Shown here piece after piece: positions 36,587 through 44,229 of a stretch of DNA of 64,000 bases; position 1 is the stretch's first letter; each line of letters starts with the position of its first letter. A program made the position numbers and the translations under genes. Below the pieces are notes generated by a model. The model searched no databases. It worked only from the letters and a program-made list of their open reading frames with translations, and had not been told where the DNA came from. The DNA lies in NCBI RefSeq assembly GCF_900101465.1, contig NZ_FMZM01000004.1:297790-361789 (forward strand). The letters are read 5' to 3'. This DNA comes from Nocardioides lianchengensis. GTDB lineage: Bacteria; Actinomycetota; Actinomycetes; Propionibacteriales; Nocardioidaceae.

Positions 36587-37012
36587 GTGGCCGGGCTGGA
36601 CGAGGGTGAGCGCGAGCTCTGGGACGCCTGGAAGCGGTCGACCGAGGGCGTCCGGGCTCGGATCAACGCGGAGGTGGCCGGCGAGACCGGGCTCTCCGAG
36701 GCGGACGTCAGCGTGCTGACCCACGTGCACGACGGGGGCGGCGGGGCGTTGCGCCAGCACGAGCTGGCGGTCGCGATGGGCTGGCACCGCAGCCGACTCT
36801 CCCACCACCTCAGCCGGATGCAGGAGCGCGGACTGGTGACGCGGGAGAGCGTCGCGGGCGGGGTCGAGCTCCGCACCACGACCATGGGCCGGGCCGCGCT
36901 GCTGCGGGCCCGACCGGTGCACGCGGCCGCCGTACGACGACACCTGGTGGACGCCGTGCCGGCGCGCGACCGGGACCGCCTACTGACCCTCCTGCGCCTG
37001 CTGGCCGACTGA
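36587..37012 (+). CDS. MarR-family transcriptional regulator
   Basis: A 141-residue winged-helix dimer. The recognition region is LRQHELAVAMGWHRSRLSHHLSRMQERGLVTRE, the wing VAGGVELRTTTMGRAAL, and the C-terminal helices complete the dimer interface. The GTG at 36587 has TACCCT 7 nt upstream, so it is likely leaderless. Paired palindromes in the intergenic region suggest autoregulation and control of the ceramidase-like gene. A further palindrome TGACAAC-TGC-GTTGTCA overlaps its stop codon. Confidence 0.92.
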   Translation: MAGLDEGERELWDAWKRSTEGVRARINAEVAGETGLSEADVSVLTHVHDGGGGALRQHELAVAMGWHRSRLSHHLSRMQERGLVTRESVAGGVELRTTTMGRAALLRARPVHAAAVRRHLVDAVPARDRDRLLTLLRLLAD

Positions 37013-37026
37013 CAACTGCGTTGTCA
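37010..37026. terminator. Short palindrome between convergent marR and CocE genes
   Basis: TGACAAC-TGC-GTTGTCA, 7-bp perfect arms around 3 nt, includes the marR-type stop codon. It could terminate either transcript or be a third regulator site; the sequence shares TGAC/GTCA with the upstream operators. Confidence 0.4.
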
Positions 37027-37033
37027 CGTCACC

Positions 37034-38941
37034 TCAGCGGCGCCGCGGACGCACCCACGGGACGGTGAGCTCGGACGGGTAGCGGTCCGAGCTGTGCAGC
37101 CGGATGACGGTGAGCGCGCCGGGCAGGTCGGGGACGCTCGGCAGCAGGTGCGGGACGTCGAAGGCCTGCACGGAGATCCGCAGCCGGTGACCCCTCCGGA
37201 TCTTGGCCGCGGTCGGGAAGACCTCGACGTCCACCCGTCCGACCTGGCCGGGCTCGAGGCGCTTCTTCGAGGCACGGGTGAACGGGTGGTAGGGCTGCAG
37301 CAGCTTGCCGCCGACGTACCGGCTGCGCTTCCTGTCGAGCCGGCGCAGCGAGATGACCTGCCAGCCGCCGGTCAGCCGGGTGACCTTGCCCGACGGGGCG
37401 ACGTCGGAGACCGAGACCGCGAGCATGCCGTCGCCGCTGAGGCTGGAGGCGAAGAGCCTGGCGTTGATCGGCCCGGACAGCCGGACCGCCTTGGTGACCG
37501 GCTTGGTCTCGTAGACGATCCCCGCGCGGTCGTTGAGCGCGTTGTCCTCCCAACACGGCAGGTCGGCCAGGATCGCGCGCGGCAGGCCCGCGGTCCACTG
37601 GTTGGCCGAGCGGGTGCAGAGCCCGGCGACGGGCACGGGCGGTACGTCGGCGGTGCCGGCCCGGGCCTTTCCGCTGGTCAGGACGCCGTTCCGGACACCC
37701 GTGACCGCACCGCCGGAGAGTCGGTAGCTGCGGGCCGTGGTGTTGCGGGTGACCCACCGGTCGGTCTCGCGCCACACGCCGCTGCCCTGCTCGTACGTCG
37801 TGACCGCCGGGATCCTGCGCACCTTTGTTGACGTGTCACCACGCAGGTAGCGGTCGAACCAGCGCAGCTGCAGCTCGGCGAGCGACCCGTGCCCGGCCTT
37901 GCCGACGTCGGCGCCGGACGAGCCCTGCAGGTGATCCCAGGGCCCGACGATCATCCTGGCGGGCACCTTCCTCTTCTGCAGCTGCTCGAAGAGGAGCGGG
38001 GTTCCGCGCTGGAAGAGGTCCTGCTGGCCGGCGACCAGGAAGGTCGGCACCTTCACCCTCTTGACGACCTCGATGGGCGAGCGCTGGCGGTAGAAAGCGC
38101 CGTCGTACGCCGCGTCGCCGCCGAGCAGGGCGTCCAGCATGAGTGGGACGGTGAACGTGACCGCGCCGTACAGGTGCTGGAGCAGGGCGCCGAAGCCCGA
38201 GCCCGGGTCGGTCGCCGTCACCGCGGGCGGCAGCACGCCGGTGGTGGTGACCAGACCGAGCCAGAGCGGGATGAACCCGACGTCGATGGCCCCGCCGGAC
38301 GCGACGACGTCGCGGTAGACGTCGGCCGCCGGCACCTGCGGGAAGATCGCCTTCAGCCCCTTGGGACGCTGGGCGGCGGTGAAGATCTGGTTGATCCCCA
38401 TGTACGACGGCCCGCGCATCCCGACCCGTCCGTTGCTCCACGGCCGCTTCTTGGAGTGCGCCCACTCGATGACCTGCTTGCCGTCGAGCTCCTCCTGCCG
38501 GCTGAACGCCTGCCACACGCCCTCGGAGCTGCCGGTCCCGCGCGCGTCGACGGTGAGCTGCGCGTAGCCGCGCTGCACGAGGTACTCCGGCCCGCTCCCA
38601 CCCCCGAGCGCCCCACCCGACCCGAGGATGCCTTTGTTGTAAGCGGTGATCGTCACGACCACCGGGAACCGCTTCTTCACTGCCACACCGTCCGCGTTCG
38701 CCGGGAGGATCAGGTCGCCGCGCAGGATCGTCCCGTCCCGCATCGGGATCGCAAGGTCCTTCTGCGTCACCGTCTTCGGGTACGTCGCCTTCCGCGGCTT
38801 CCATACCCTCTTCTCGGCCTTGGCCGGCGCCTGCACCTGTTGGGCGGCCGGCGGCGCCGCCGTCGCTTCCGTCGGTACGGCGGCCAGGGTCCCGGCCAGC
38901 AGGGCGATCGTGGTCAGTGGTGCGGACAGGCGTCGCAGCAT
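37034..38941 (-). CDS. Secreted CocE/NonD-family alpha/beta hydrolase
   Basis: A 635-residue exported hydrolase. A signal peptide (APLTTIALLAGTLAAVPTEA) is followed by the X-Pro dipeptidyl-peptidase S15-type core: MRDGTILRGDLILP, VDARGTGSSEG, and the nucleophile elbow GMRGPSYMGINQ with the catalytic Ser. GPWDHLQGSS carries the expected His, and FLVAGQQDLF the Asp. The C-terminal jelly-roll domain (RHRLRISVQAFDVPHLLPSV) is typical. CocE relatives cleave acyl esters or amides, for example cocaine esterase and cephalosporin acylases; the natural substrate is unknown. The ATG at 38941 has GGGAGG upstream. Confidence 0.92.
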   Translation of the reverse strand: MLRRLSAPLTTIALLAGTLAAVPTEATAAPPAAQQVQAPAKAEKRVWKPRKATYPKTVTQKDLAIPMRDGTILRGDLILPANADGVAVKKRFPVVVTITAYNKGILGSGGALGGGSGPEYLVQRGYAQLTVDARGTGSSEGVWQAFSRQEELDGKQVIEWAHSKKRPWSNGRVGMRGPSYMGINQIFTAAQRPKGLKAIFPQVPAADVYRDVVASGGAIDVGFIPLWLGLVTTTGVLPPAVTATDPGSGFGALLQHLYGAVTFTVPLMLDALLGGDAAYDGAFYRQRSPIEVVKRVKVPTFLVAGQQDLFQRGTPLLFEQLQKRKVPARMIVGPWDHLQGSSGADVGKAGHGSLAELQLRWFDRYLRGDTSTKVRRIPAVTTYEQGSGVWRETDRWVTRNTTARSYRLSGGAVTGVRNGVLTSGKARAGTADVPPVPVAGLCTRSANQWTAGLPRAILADLPCWEDNALNDRAGIVYETKPVTKAVRLSGPINARLFASSLSGDGMLAVSVSDVAPSGKVTRLTGGWQVISLRRLDRKRSRYVGGKLLQPYHPFTRASKKRLEPGQVGRVDVEVFPTAAKIRRGHRLRISVQAFDVPHLLPSVPDLPGALTVIRLHSSDRYPSELTVPWVRPRRR

Positions 38942-39495
38942 GAGGTCCTCCCGAGGTCTCCTCGGGTCAACGCGCGGGGATGGCGGTGGTCACGCATCGG
39001 TGACCCGCGTCGCGGTGCGCGGCACTCTGCCCAGAATGACGGACGCCTCCTGCCTGATGGCGCGGTCGAGTCGACTTCAGCCAAGGGCAGCATGCCCTCT
39101 GGCGGAACCTAGGCAGTACTGACTTACCGTTTGCTGGCGAGACTGGTTCGTCTGATTCTTGCGCCGACCTTCCATCATCAAACGCGCATTGTTCAGCACG
39201 TCCTTGTCGACATTCGGTTCATATACGATAACGCCGCCCCGCTAAGGGGTGACGCACTTGACCGATCCGTAGTCGTCAGTTGCCAACAAGTTCTAGTCAC
39301 GGATCCTGAGCATGGTTCTCTTTTCAGACCCACTCTTTGCCCAGAATGACGTTTATCCCTTGAAAGCCGGTGGTCCTGTAGTCGCCAGTTTGAATCTCCA
39401 TAGTGCCGACCATTGTAGGTACGTCAGCGACGCGCAGTCAGTTCGCTTGTCGTCACTCACCCGGCGCCCCAACTGTCCAGAACTACGACCGTCAT
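38942..39495. other. 554-bp intergenic region at the left edge of the A/T-richer island
   Basis: The first about 30 bp hold the CocE ribosome site and a short hairpin (CCGAGG...CCTCGG). From about 39.1 kb the composition becomes visibly richer in A/T. Short open frames exist here, but none has a ribosome site, codon bias or recognisable product. A spaced direct repeat is annotated separately. Confidence 0.6.
39023..39351 (+). repeat. Direct repeat 310 bp apart near the island boundary
   Basis: CACTCTGCCCAGAATGACG (39023-39041) recurs as CACTCTTTGCCCAGAATGAC plus G (39331-39351), identical except for two added T. It may be a remnant of an attachment site, a target duplication, or a small inserted segment; no third copy was noticed at the right side of the island. 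Confidence 0.6.
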
Positions 39496-40866
39496 CTACC
39501 AATAGATCGCGACGAACTCGACCTCAAGCAGTTTCCGGTCGTGTGTGGTCTCCTCGGGCTCTTCGATTGCTGTCTGAAGTGCGGGGACCGTAGCCGAAAG
39601 CTGGGCCAGCGCTTGGTGTGGTTCACGTAGAGCGGCGACGAGATTGCGGTCTATGGGCGTCAGGAGGAGTGGTGGGCTGGCTTCGACTGCGGCGACGATG
39701 TGCTCGAAGGCTGAACGGGTGGCGCTGATGTCTCCGAGGCTGTCGAGGTCGTTGATGGCTTGAGCGGCTTCGTGCGCGGTGCTGGTGAGTTTGTCCTCGT
39801 CGAGGATTCGGCCCGTTTGTTGGGCGAGTGCGTGTCCGAAGGGGATAAGACCCTCGGTTGCGAAGATTTCAACGAACGGAACTGCTAGCACTTCGACGCC
39901 TGCTTTGTGGAGGTTCTTGAAGCCGTTGGGGAGTTCGCGGAAGTCTTTGCCGATTTTGGGGTCGAGGGTGTCGAAGACGTCGGCGAGCTTGATGGGGGTC
40001 CAGGTGGTGGCGAGGCCGGGTTTGGCTAGACGTGTGTAGACCGTGTATTCGGCGTTGTCGAAGAGTACGCGGCGGGCATCTTTCCAGTAGAGCGGTATTT
40101 CGGTGACACCGACAATGGCGATGGTTTCGGCCACTGCCGCGAGGGAGCTGCCGGGGGTGAGCATGGTGGTGTCGACGAGCCAGGATTCGTCGTCGAGGTC
40201 GATGCGTCGGTGGCTGATGACCTTGGCGTTAAGGGGTACGAGGTCGACGAGCATCTGTGGGAGTAGCTCGAGCATGGGCGCGATGTCGGCGAACTGTTGT
40301 TCGTCGATGCCGAACATGGCTGATCTGCCCTTGATGAGGTCGAGCATGGATGAGGCTGCGGCAGCGAACTGGTAGGTGGGATCTGCGCTGAGCTGGACGC
40401 GGAGTTCGATGACGTCGCCGCGTTTGAGGTCGGTCACTCGGACGGCTCGTCGCTGCTTGGCGAGCTTAGTTAGCGCCTTGGTGAGTTCAGCTTCTGTAGT
40501 CGCGGGCGGAGGTTTGTTCTCGGGCTGCCTGTCTTCGACGGAGAGCTTCAGATCGGTGTCGGTGATTCGGAGGCTGCGGAACGTCCCTTGTACGACGGCG
40601 CGACGTACCACCTCTTGTGTGGTGGTCCGCGAGGAGGTCATGCGGGAGGTGAGGTTGGCGCCGGGCGTGAGCGGGGTCGCGGGGACAGTGAGGGAGCTGC
40701 CAACCTGGGCGCCGGACGTCTCGCTGTGGGTGTTCTTGAACGATTCGGCGATGGAGCCGTGGCGTGCGGCGACGAGGCTGGTAACGCTGACCTCGTCGAG
40801 GTAGACGAACTCGCGACGTCGTTGTTCCCAGGCGCGGTTGCGGGGCTTCCAGAACTTGAGGTTCAC
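39496..40866 (-). CDS. DUF6414-like protein, partner of the AAA+ ATPase
   Basis: A 456-residue soluble protein. The N-terminal stretch REFVYLDEVSVTSLVAARHG resembles, from memory, DUF6414-type proteins, followed by a Ser/Thr-rich segment (SGAQVGSSLTVPATPLTPGA). The middle (residues 140-290) contains a beta-rich RVTDLKRGDVIELRVQLS segment, and the C-terminus is mostly helical. No catalytic motif is recognised. The GTG at 40866 overlaps the AAA+ stop by 4 nt (GTGA), so the two proteins are likely made in fixed ratio and may form a complex. Codon usage is more A/T-tolerant than in neighbours, suggesting transfer. Confidence 0.75.
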   Translation of the reverse strand: MNLKFWKPRNRAWEQRRREFVYLDEVSVTSLVAARHGSIAESFKNTHSETSGAQVGSSLTVPATPLTPGANLTSRMTSSRTTTQEVVRRAVVQGTFRSLRITDTDLKLSVEDRQPENKPPPATTEAELTKALTKLAKQRRAVRVTDLKRGDVIELRVQLSADPTYQFAAAASSMLDLIKGRSAMFGIDEQQFADIAPMLELLPQMLVDLVPLNAKVISHRRIDLDDESWLVDTTMLTPGSSLAAVAETIAIVGVTEIPLYWKDARRVLFDNAEYTVYTRLAKPGLATTWTPIKLADVFDTLDPKIGKDFRELPNGFKNLHKAGVEVLAVPFVEIFATEGLIPFGHALAQQTGRILDEDKLTSTAHEAAQAINDLDSLGDISATRSAFEHIVAAVEASPPLLLTPIDRNLVAALREPHQALAQLSATVPALQTAIEEPEETTHDRKLLEVEFVAIYW

Positions 40867-42212
40867 GCCTGACCTTCCTGTCTGCGAGTGGTGGCTCGAT
40901 TTCGTTTCGCGCGGGCGTGGCCTTCGCGAATGTCTGTGAAGTTGAGGTTGTCGCGGCCATCCAGTGCTGCGAGGACGCCGGCATCGGTCCAGATCATTGC
41001 CATCTCGGCTGCTGTCCAGCCGTCAGTTTCCTCGACGAGCGTTTCGAGGTCGGCGTTGTCGGCTCCTCGAACGTGACGGGAGGAGGCACGAAGGATGGAG
41101 AGACGGTCGTCGGCGTCTGGGTGTCCGTTGAACTCGACCTTGTAACTCAGGCGGCCGGGTCGTAGGAGTGCTGTGTCGAGGGAGCCGGGGAGGTTCGTTG
41201 CAGCGACCACGAGGACTCCTTTCGCGGGGTCGAATCCGTCGAGGATGGTGAGGAACTGGCCGACGAATCGGGTGATGTATTCGGGTGCATCGGCGCCTCG
41301 TCTGGACACGATGCTGTCGAGTTCGTCAAAGAACAGCATTGCGGGGGCGTTGGCTGCGGCGTGGTCGAACAGATCGCGGAGGCGTTGCTCGCTTTCGCCG
41401 ACCCACTTGTTGATGATTTCGGGGCCGTCGATGAGGTAGAACCTGGCGTTCGCCTCACGACTGAGAGCACGAGCCAGATGGGTCTTGCCGGTTCCAGACG
41501 GACCGCTGAATAGGATCCCTTTGACCGGATTGACCCCGATGCGATCCAGCAACTGTTCGGGGTCCAGAGCGACACGCACCAAGTCGAGTGCGTGGCGGAC
41601 CAGATCGGGTGAGCCTCCGAAGTCGGAGAGCTTCACGTCGATGTCAGCAGGTTCGACCAGCATGACGGACGGGTCGAGACCGGATCCGTCGCGGTGGATG
41701 CCATGCCGGTCGATGGGTTTGGTCGTCAGGACAGCCCCGGGCTCACCTTCGGAGAACGAGACGGACTGTCCGGCCTCGAACGGTGCTGCGGTGCGTTGCG
41801 GGACCTCCTTCAGCCGGCCGTTGATCTCGAGGATTGCACTCTTGCCGTCATCGCTGATTTCGACGACGGTCGCGACATCGTTGGACTGTTTCGGCCAGGC
41901 TTCCGCAGGCAGTTGCTCGATGCTTTCGTAGGTGAGGTCTTCGGGGAGGTAGTAGATCTCGCCCTTATCCGCACCTGCGAGGTCAGGATGCCAAAGGTGC
42001 CCTTCGCCGTCAGGCAATCGGTCGAAATAGACCCGATTCTTGTCGAGGTCGACAAGACGTACCCGAATGATCTGGCCGGCGGAGGGTTCGGCCGGAGCGT
42101 AGTCAGTACCATCAGCGTTCAAGGCTGAGCCTTCTTCAACTTGGAGAACCGGGGTCAGGTCGGGCAAAGGTGCGTCGCCGTCGGGGACGAGGGTAGTGAG
42201 CGCCCCCGACAA
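40863..42212 (-). CDS. ARC/Cdc48-like AAA+ ATPase with N-terminal OB-like region
   Basis: A 449-residue protein from the TTG at 42212. Residues 43-165 look like beta-rich OB-type domains (ATVVEISDDGKSAILEINGR) as in proteasomal ATPases. The AAA module has Walker A GPSGTGKT (237-244), pore loop KWVG (269-272), Walker B MLFFDELD (292-299), sensor 1 N340 and Arg fingers at R351/R354 in LLRPGR. A Trp pore loop is typical of substrate-threading unfoldases. No protease gene is adjacent. An in-frame TAG lies directly before the TTG and no ATG or GTG occurs until about residue 184, so the start is non-standard; a TTG at residue 31 with GAAGG upstream is an alternative. It heads the operon with the DUF6414-like gene. 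Confidence 0.85.
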   Translation of the reverse strand: MSGALTTLVPDGDAPLPDLTPVLQVEEGSALNADGTDYAPAEPSAGQIIRVRLVDLDKNRVYFDRLPDGEGHLWHPDLAGADKGEIYYLPEDLTYESIEQLPAEAWPKQSNDVATVVEISDDGKSAILEINGRLKEVPQRTAAPFEAGQSVSFSEGEPGAVLTTKPIDRHGIHRDGSGLDPSVMLVEPADIDVKLSDFGGSPDLVRHALDLVRVALDPEQLLDRIGVNPVKGILFSGPSGTGKTHLARALSREANARFYLIDGPEIINKWVGESEQRLRDLFDHAAANAPAMLFFDELDSIVSRRGADAPEYITRFVGQFLTILDGFDPAKGVLVVAATNLPGSLDTALLRPGRLSYKVEFNGHPDADDRLSILRASSRHVRGADNADLETLVEETDGWTAAEMAMIWTDAGVLAALDGRDNLNFTDIREGHARAKRNRATTRRQEGQA

Positions 42213-42343
42213 CTACCGGTTCAACCGACGTCGTCGTGGGCCCGTTCATGCATCGGCGCCGCCACCAGACACAGTGGTGACTACGAAGTCGTCAACCGCA
42301 CGGGCGCTCTCTTCCGCACTTGACGCACGTCATTCCGCCGCGT

Positions 42344-42544
42344 TCAGCGCCCCTTTGGACGCGGGCTCCAGGGCGGGGCCTGGATTCCTCGTCGCGAGGT
42401 TAGATGCCAACCGCCGCACGGAGAGCACAGATAGACGCCCTTCGGCACTGGCCGCCCTCGACGTGCCTGCTTGCTAGCGATGGCTCGGAGGGCGACGAGG
42501 GACTCGGCGTGATTTAGGTAGGTGACCTTCATGCAGTTGGGCAT
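42344..42544 (-). CDS. Small Cys-pair protein of the island
   Basis: A 66-residue basic protein. The core MKVTYLNHAESLVALRAIAS is followed by YLCSPCGGWHLTS, a CxxC-GWH motif that I recognise from many small actinobacterial proteins associated with mobile elements; zinc binding is likely, but only one Cys pair is present. The ATG at 42544 has AAGGA 8 nt upstream; an internal ATG four codons in is possible. It lies 131 bp upstream of the AAA+ gene on the same strand and may belong to the same unit. Confidence 0.62.
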   Translation of the reverse strand: MPNCMKVTYLNHAESLVALRAIASKQARRGRPVPKGVYLCSPCGGWHLTSRRGIQAPPWSPRPKGR

Positions 42545-42784
42545 GTTGAGCGTCCTTCATCTGGACGCCCGGCCGACCCATATCCAACCCAGTGCCTGGG
42601 TCCTCGCCTCACGTGCGATGTGCCCGGCTACGAGCTCGACGGCTCATGTAGGAGCAAACGGTAGCGACTGCGTCGGCGCTGCGTCTATCCGCCGCTTACG
42701 TCGCTGCCAGCCGGTCCCACCAGACCTTTAGCGCCCCGGGTGTCTGTCGGATCCAGTCGGCGATCTCGCCGCCGACTCCCTCGG

Positions 42785-43255
42785 TCAGTCTCGAGCCGCC
42801 TGGTGAGCCCACTCGAGGGCGCTCTCGCGGGATCGCGCGCGACCGCGAAGCGGGATGGTCGCCCGTGGGCGGCCCGTCGTACCGCGCTCGGCGGCCCGCC
42901 GGGCCCCGGCGACGACGTGCACGCGCTGCGTGAACACCACGAAGCAAGCCTCCTCCGGGAGGCCCCCCGCCGGCGTCACGTCCACCGCTAGCCACAACCC
43001 GTCCGGCTCGAAGCCGACGACGGCCTTCCCGGTACCGGCGCGCCCCTTGCTCACTGCGGACGAGGTGACATGGAGGTCGAACTCGACCGCCCGGGCGTGC
43101 GCACCGCGGGTCCTTCGCAGCAACTGCATCGCCTCGACGAACGCCCGCGCCTCCGACGAGATGAGGCCGGCCGGGATCCACGGCGCCCGTGGGCCGGTGG
43201 CGTCTATCCCGGGTCGAACCTTGTCCCCGTTGACCCAGACATCTCCCCAGCTCAT
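42785..43255 (-). CDS. Hypothetical protein (156 aa)
   Basis: A 156-residue soluble protein with no recognised family. It contains a predicted helix (SSEARAFVEAMQLLRRTRG), beta strands (VEFDLHVTSS, GLWLAVDVTP, CFVVFTQRVHVVAG) and a basic C-terminal tail. The ATG at 43255 has GAGG 8 nt upstream. At the 3' end another frame (42812 down to 42696, GTG start) could encode a 38-residue peptide ending IRQTPGALKVWWDRLAAT, which may be a second small gene or the original C-terminus after a frameshift. Confidence 0.5.
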   Translation of the reverse strand: MSWGDVWVNGDKVRPGIDATGPRAPWIPAGLISSEARAFVEAMQLLRRTRGAHARAVEFDLHVTSSAVSKGRAGTGKAVVGFEPDGLWLAVDVTPAGGLPEEACFVVFTQRVHVVAGARRAAERGTTGRPRATIPLRGRARSRESALEWAHQAARD

Positions 43256-43503
43256 TGACGCATCCTCGCACCGGTCTCCGGCACGGTGTCCGGAGGAGGT
43301 GACGGTCGGTCGACTGCCGCGGAGGAGGAATGTCGCAGGAGACGATGATGAGCATCGGCGGTTGCCCCGTGCTCGTACTTCTGGACCACCACGTCACGCG
43401 CGGGGCAACACAGGCGTACAGCTCGACACTCCCCTCAGACGCTGAACGAGGAGACGGCGAGTGTCACGATGATCCTGCCCTTCGACGATTGACCAGGTGC
43501 ACG

Positions 43504-44193
43504 ATGTTCTTCCGCCGCAGGCGACACGATCCGCCACCACGCGTGGCGACGTACCGTCCGTCGCGCGCCAGCCAGCAGGAGGAGAACACGCGGCTCCGGT
43601 ACATCGCGGTCCTGCCGTCGCTGCTGCTGATCGGCGGTGCCACCGCCGGGGTGCTGTCCGCCGACGACCGGCGCTACGCACTGCTGGTGTACGGCGGGCT
43701 GTTCGCAGTGGCCGGGCTCATCGCCGCACCGATCGTCGCGGTGCTGTCGGTCCGCAATCGGATGCTGTTCACCAACAGCTCCCTCACCGTGACACCCGAG
43801 ACCGTGACGCACGTCGACCGTCGGGGCAGGTCGACCACGTTCGACCGCAGCGACCCCACCCTGACCGCGCTGCTGTCGTGGGTCGAGCCGACCGCGCCTC
43901 CGTACGGAGGAGTGTTCCCGCCGAAGACGCTGCAGCTGTTCATCGCGGACAGCAGCCAGCAGGTCCGCGTCGCCGGAAGCGACTGGGACACGGACGACCT
44001 CAGGGCGGTGACGGAGGCCGCCAACGGTCACGTCGCCGACCACGTCAGCACGGCGCGGCAGGTGAACGAGGCGATACCGGGTGCGATGAGCTTCCGTGAG
44101 CGCCGTCCCTTGACGTTCGCGCTGGCGGTCGGCTTCGGCTCGGTTGCTGCCCTTCTCCTGGTGATCGTCCTGATCGCGCTCGTGCAGGGCTGA
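43504..44193 (+). CDS. Membrane protein with PH-like middle region, hypothetical
   Basis: A 229-residue protein. Basic N-terminus (FFRRRRHDPPPR), two membrane helices (YIAVLPSLLLIGGATAGVL; LLVYGGLFAVAGLIAAPIVA), then about 110 beta-rich residues (MLFTNSSLTVTPETVTHVDRRG...) that resemble bacterial PH-like domains, and a C-terminal helix (FALAVGFGSVAALLLVIVLI). The function is unknown. The ATG at 43504 is chosen over an in-frame ATG at 43330, because the extra 58 residues look non-coding although that ATG has GGAGGAGG before it. Confidence 0.68.
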   Translation: MFFRRRRHDPPPRVATYRPSRASQQEENTRLRYIAVLPSLLLIGGATAGVLSADDRRYALLVYGGLFAVAGLIAAPIVAVLSVRNRMLFTNSSLTVTPETVTHVDRRGRSTTFDRSDPTLTALLSWVEPTAPPYGGVFPPKTLQLFIADSSQQVRVAGSDWDTDDLRAVTEAANGHVADHVSTARQVNEAIPGAMSFRERRPLTFALAVGFGSVAALLLVIVLIALVQG

Positions 44194-44197
44194 CCGC

Positions 44198-44221
44198 GGC
44201 GTGGTCCCTGGTGACCACGCC
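44198..44221. terminator. Bidirectional stem-loop between convergent genes
   Basis: Arms GGCGTGGTC (44198-44206) and GACCACGCC (44213-44221) pair perfectly over 9 bp with a 6-nt loop, between the membrane-protein gene and the glutamine amidotransferase gene. Confidence 0.65.
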
Positions 44222-44229
44222 GGGCGCAC

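Noticed and set aside
38942-39495. Short open frames between CocE and the island genes (60-93 residues)
   Set aside because: No ribosome sites, no codon bias, mutually overlapping frames and no recognisable products.
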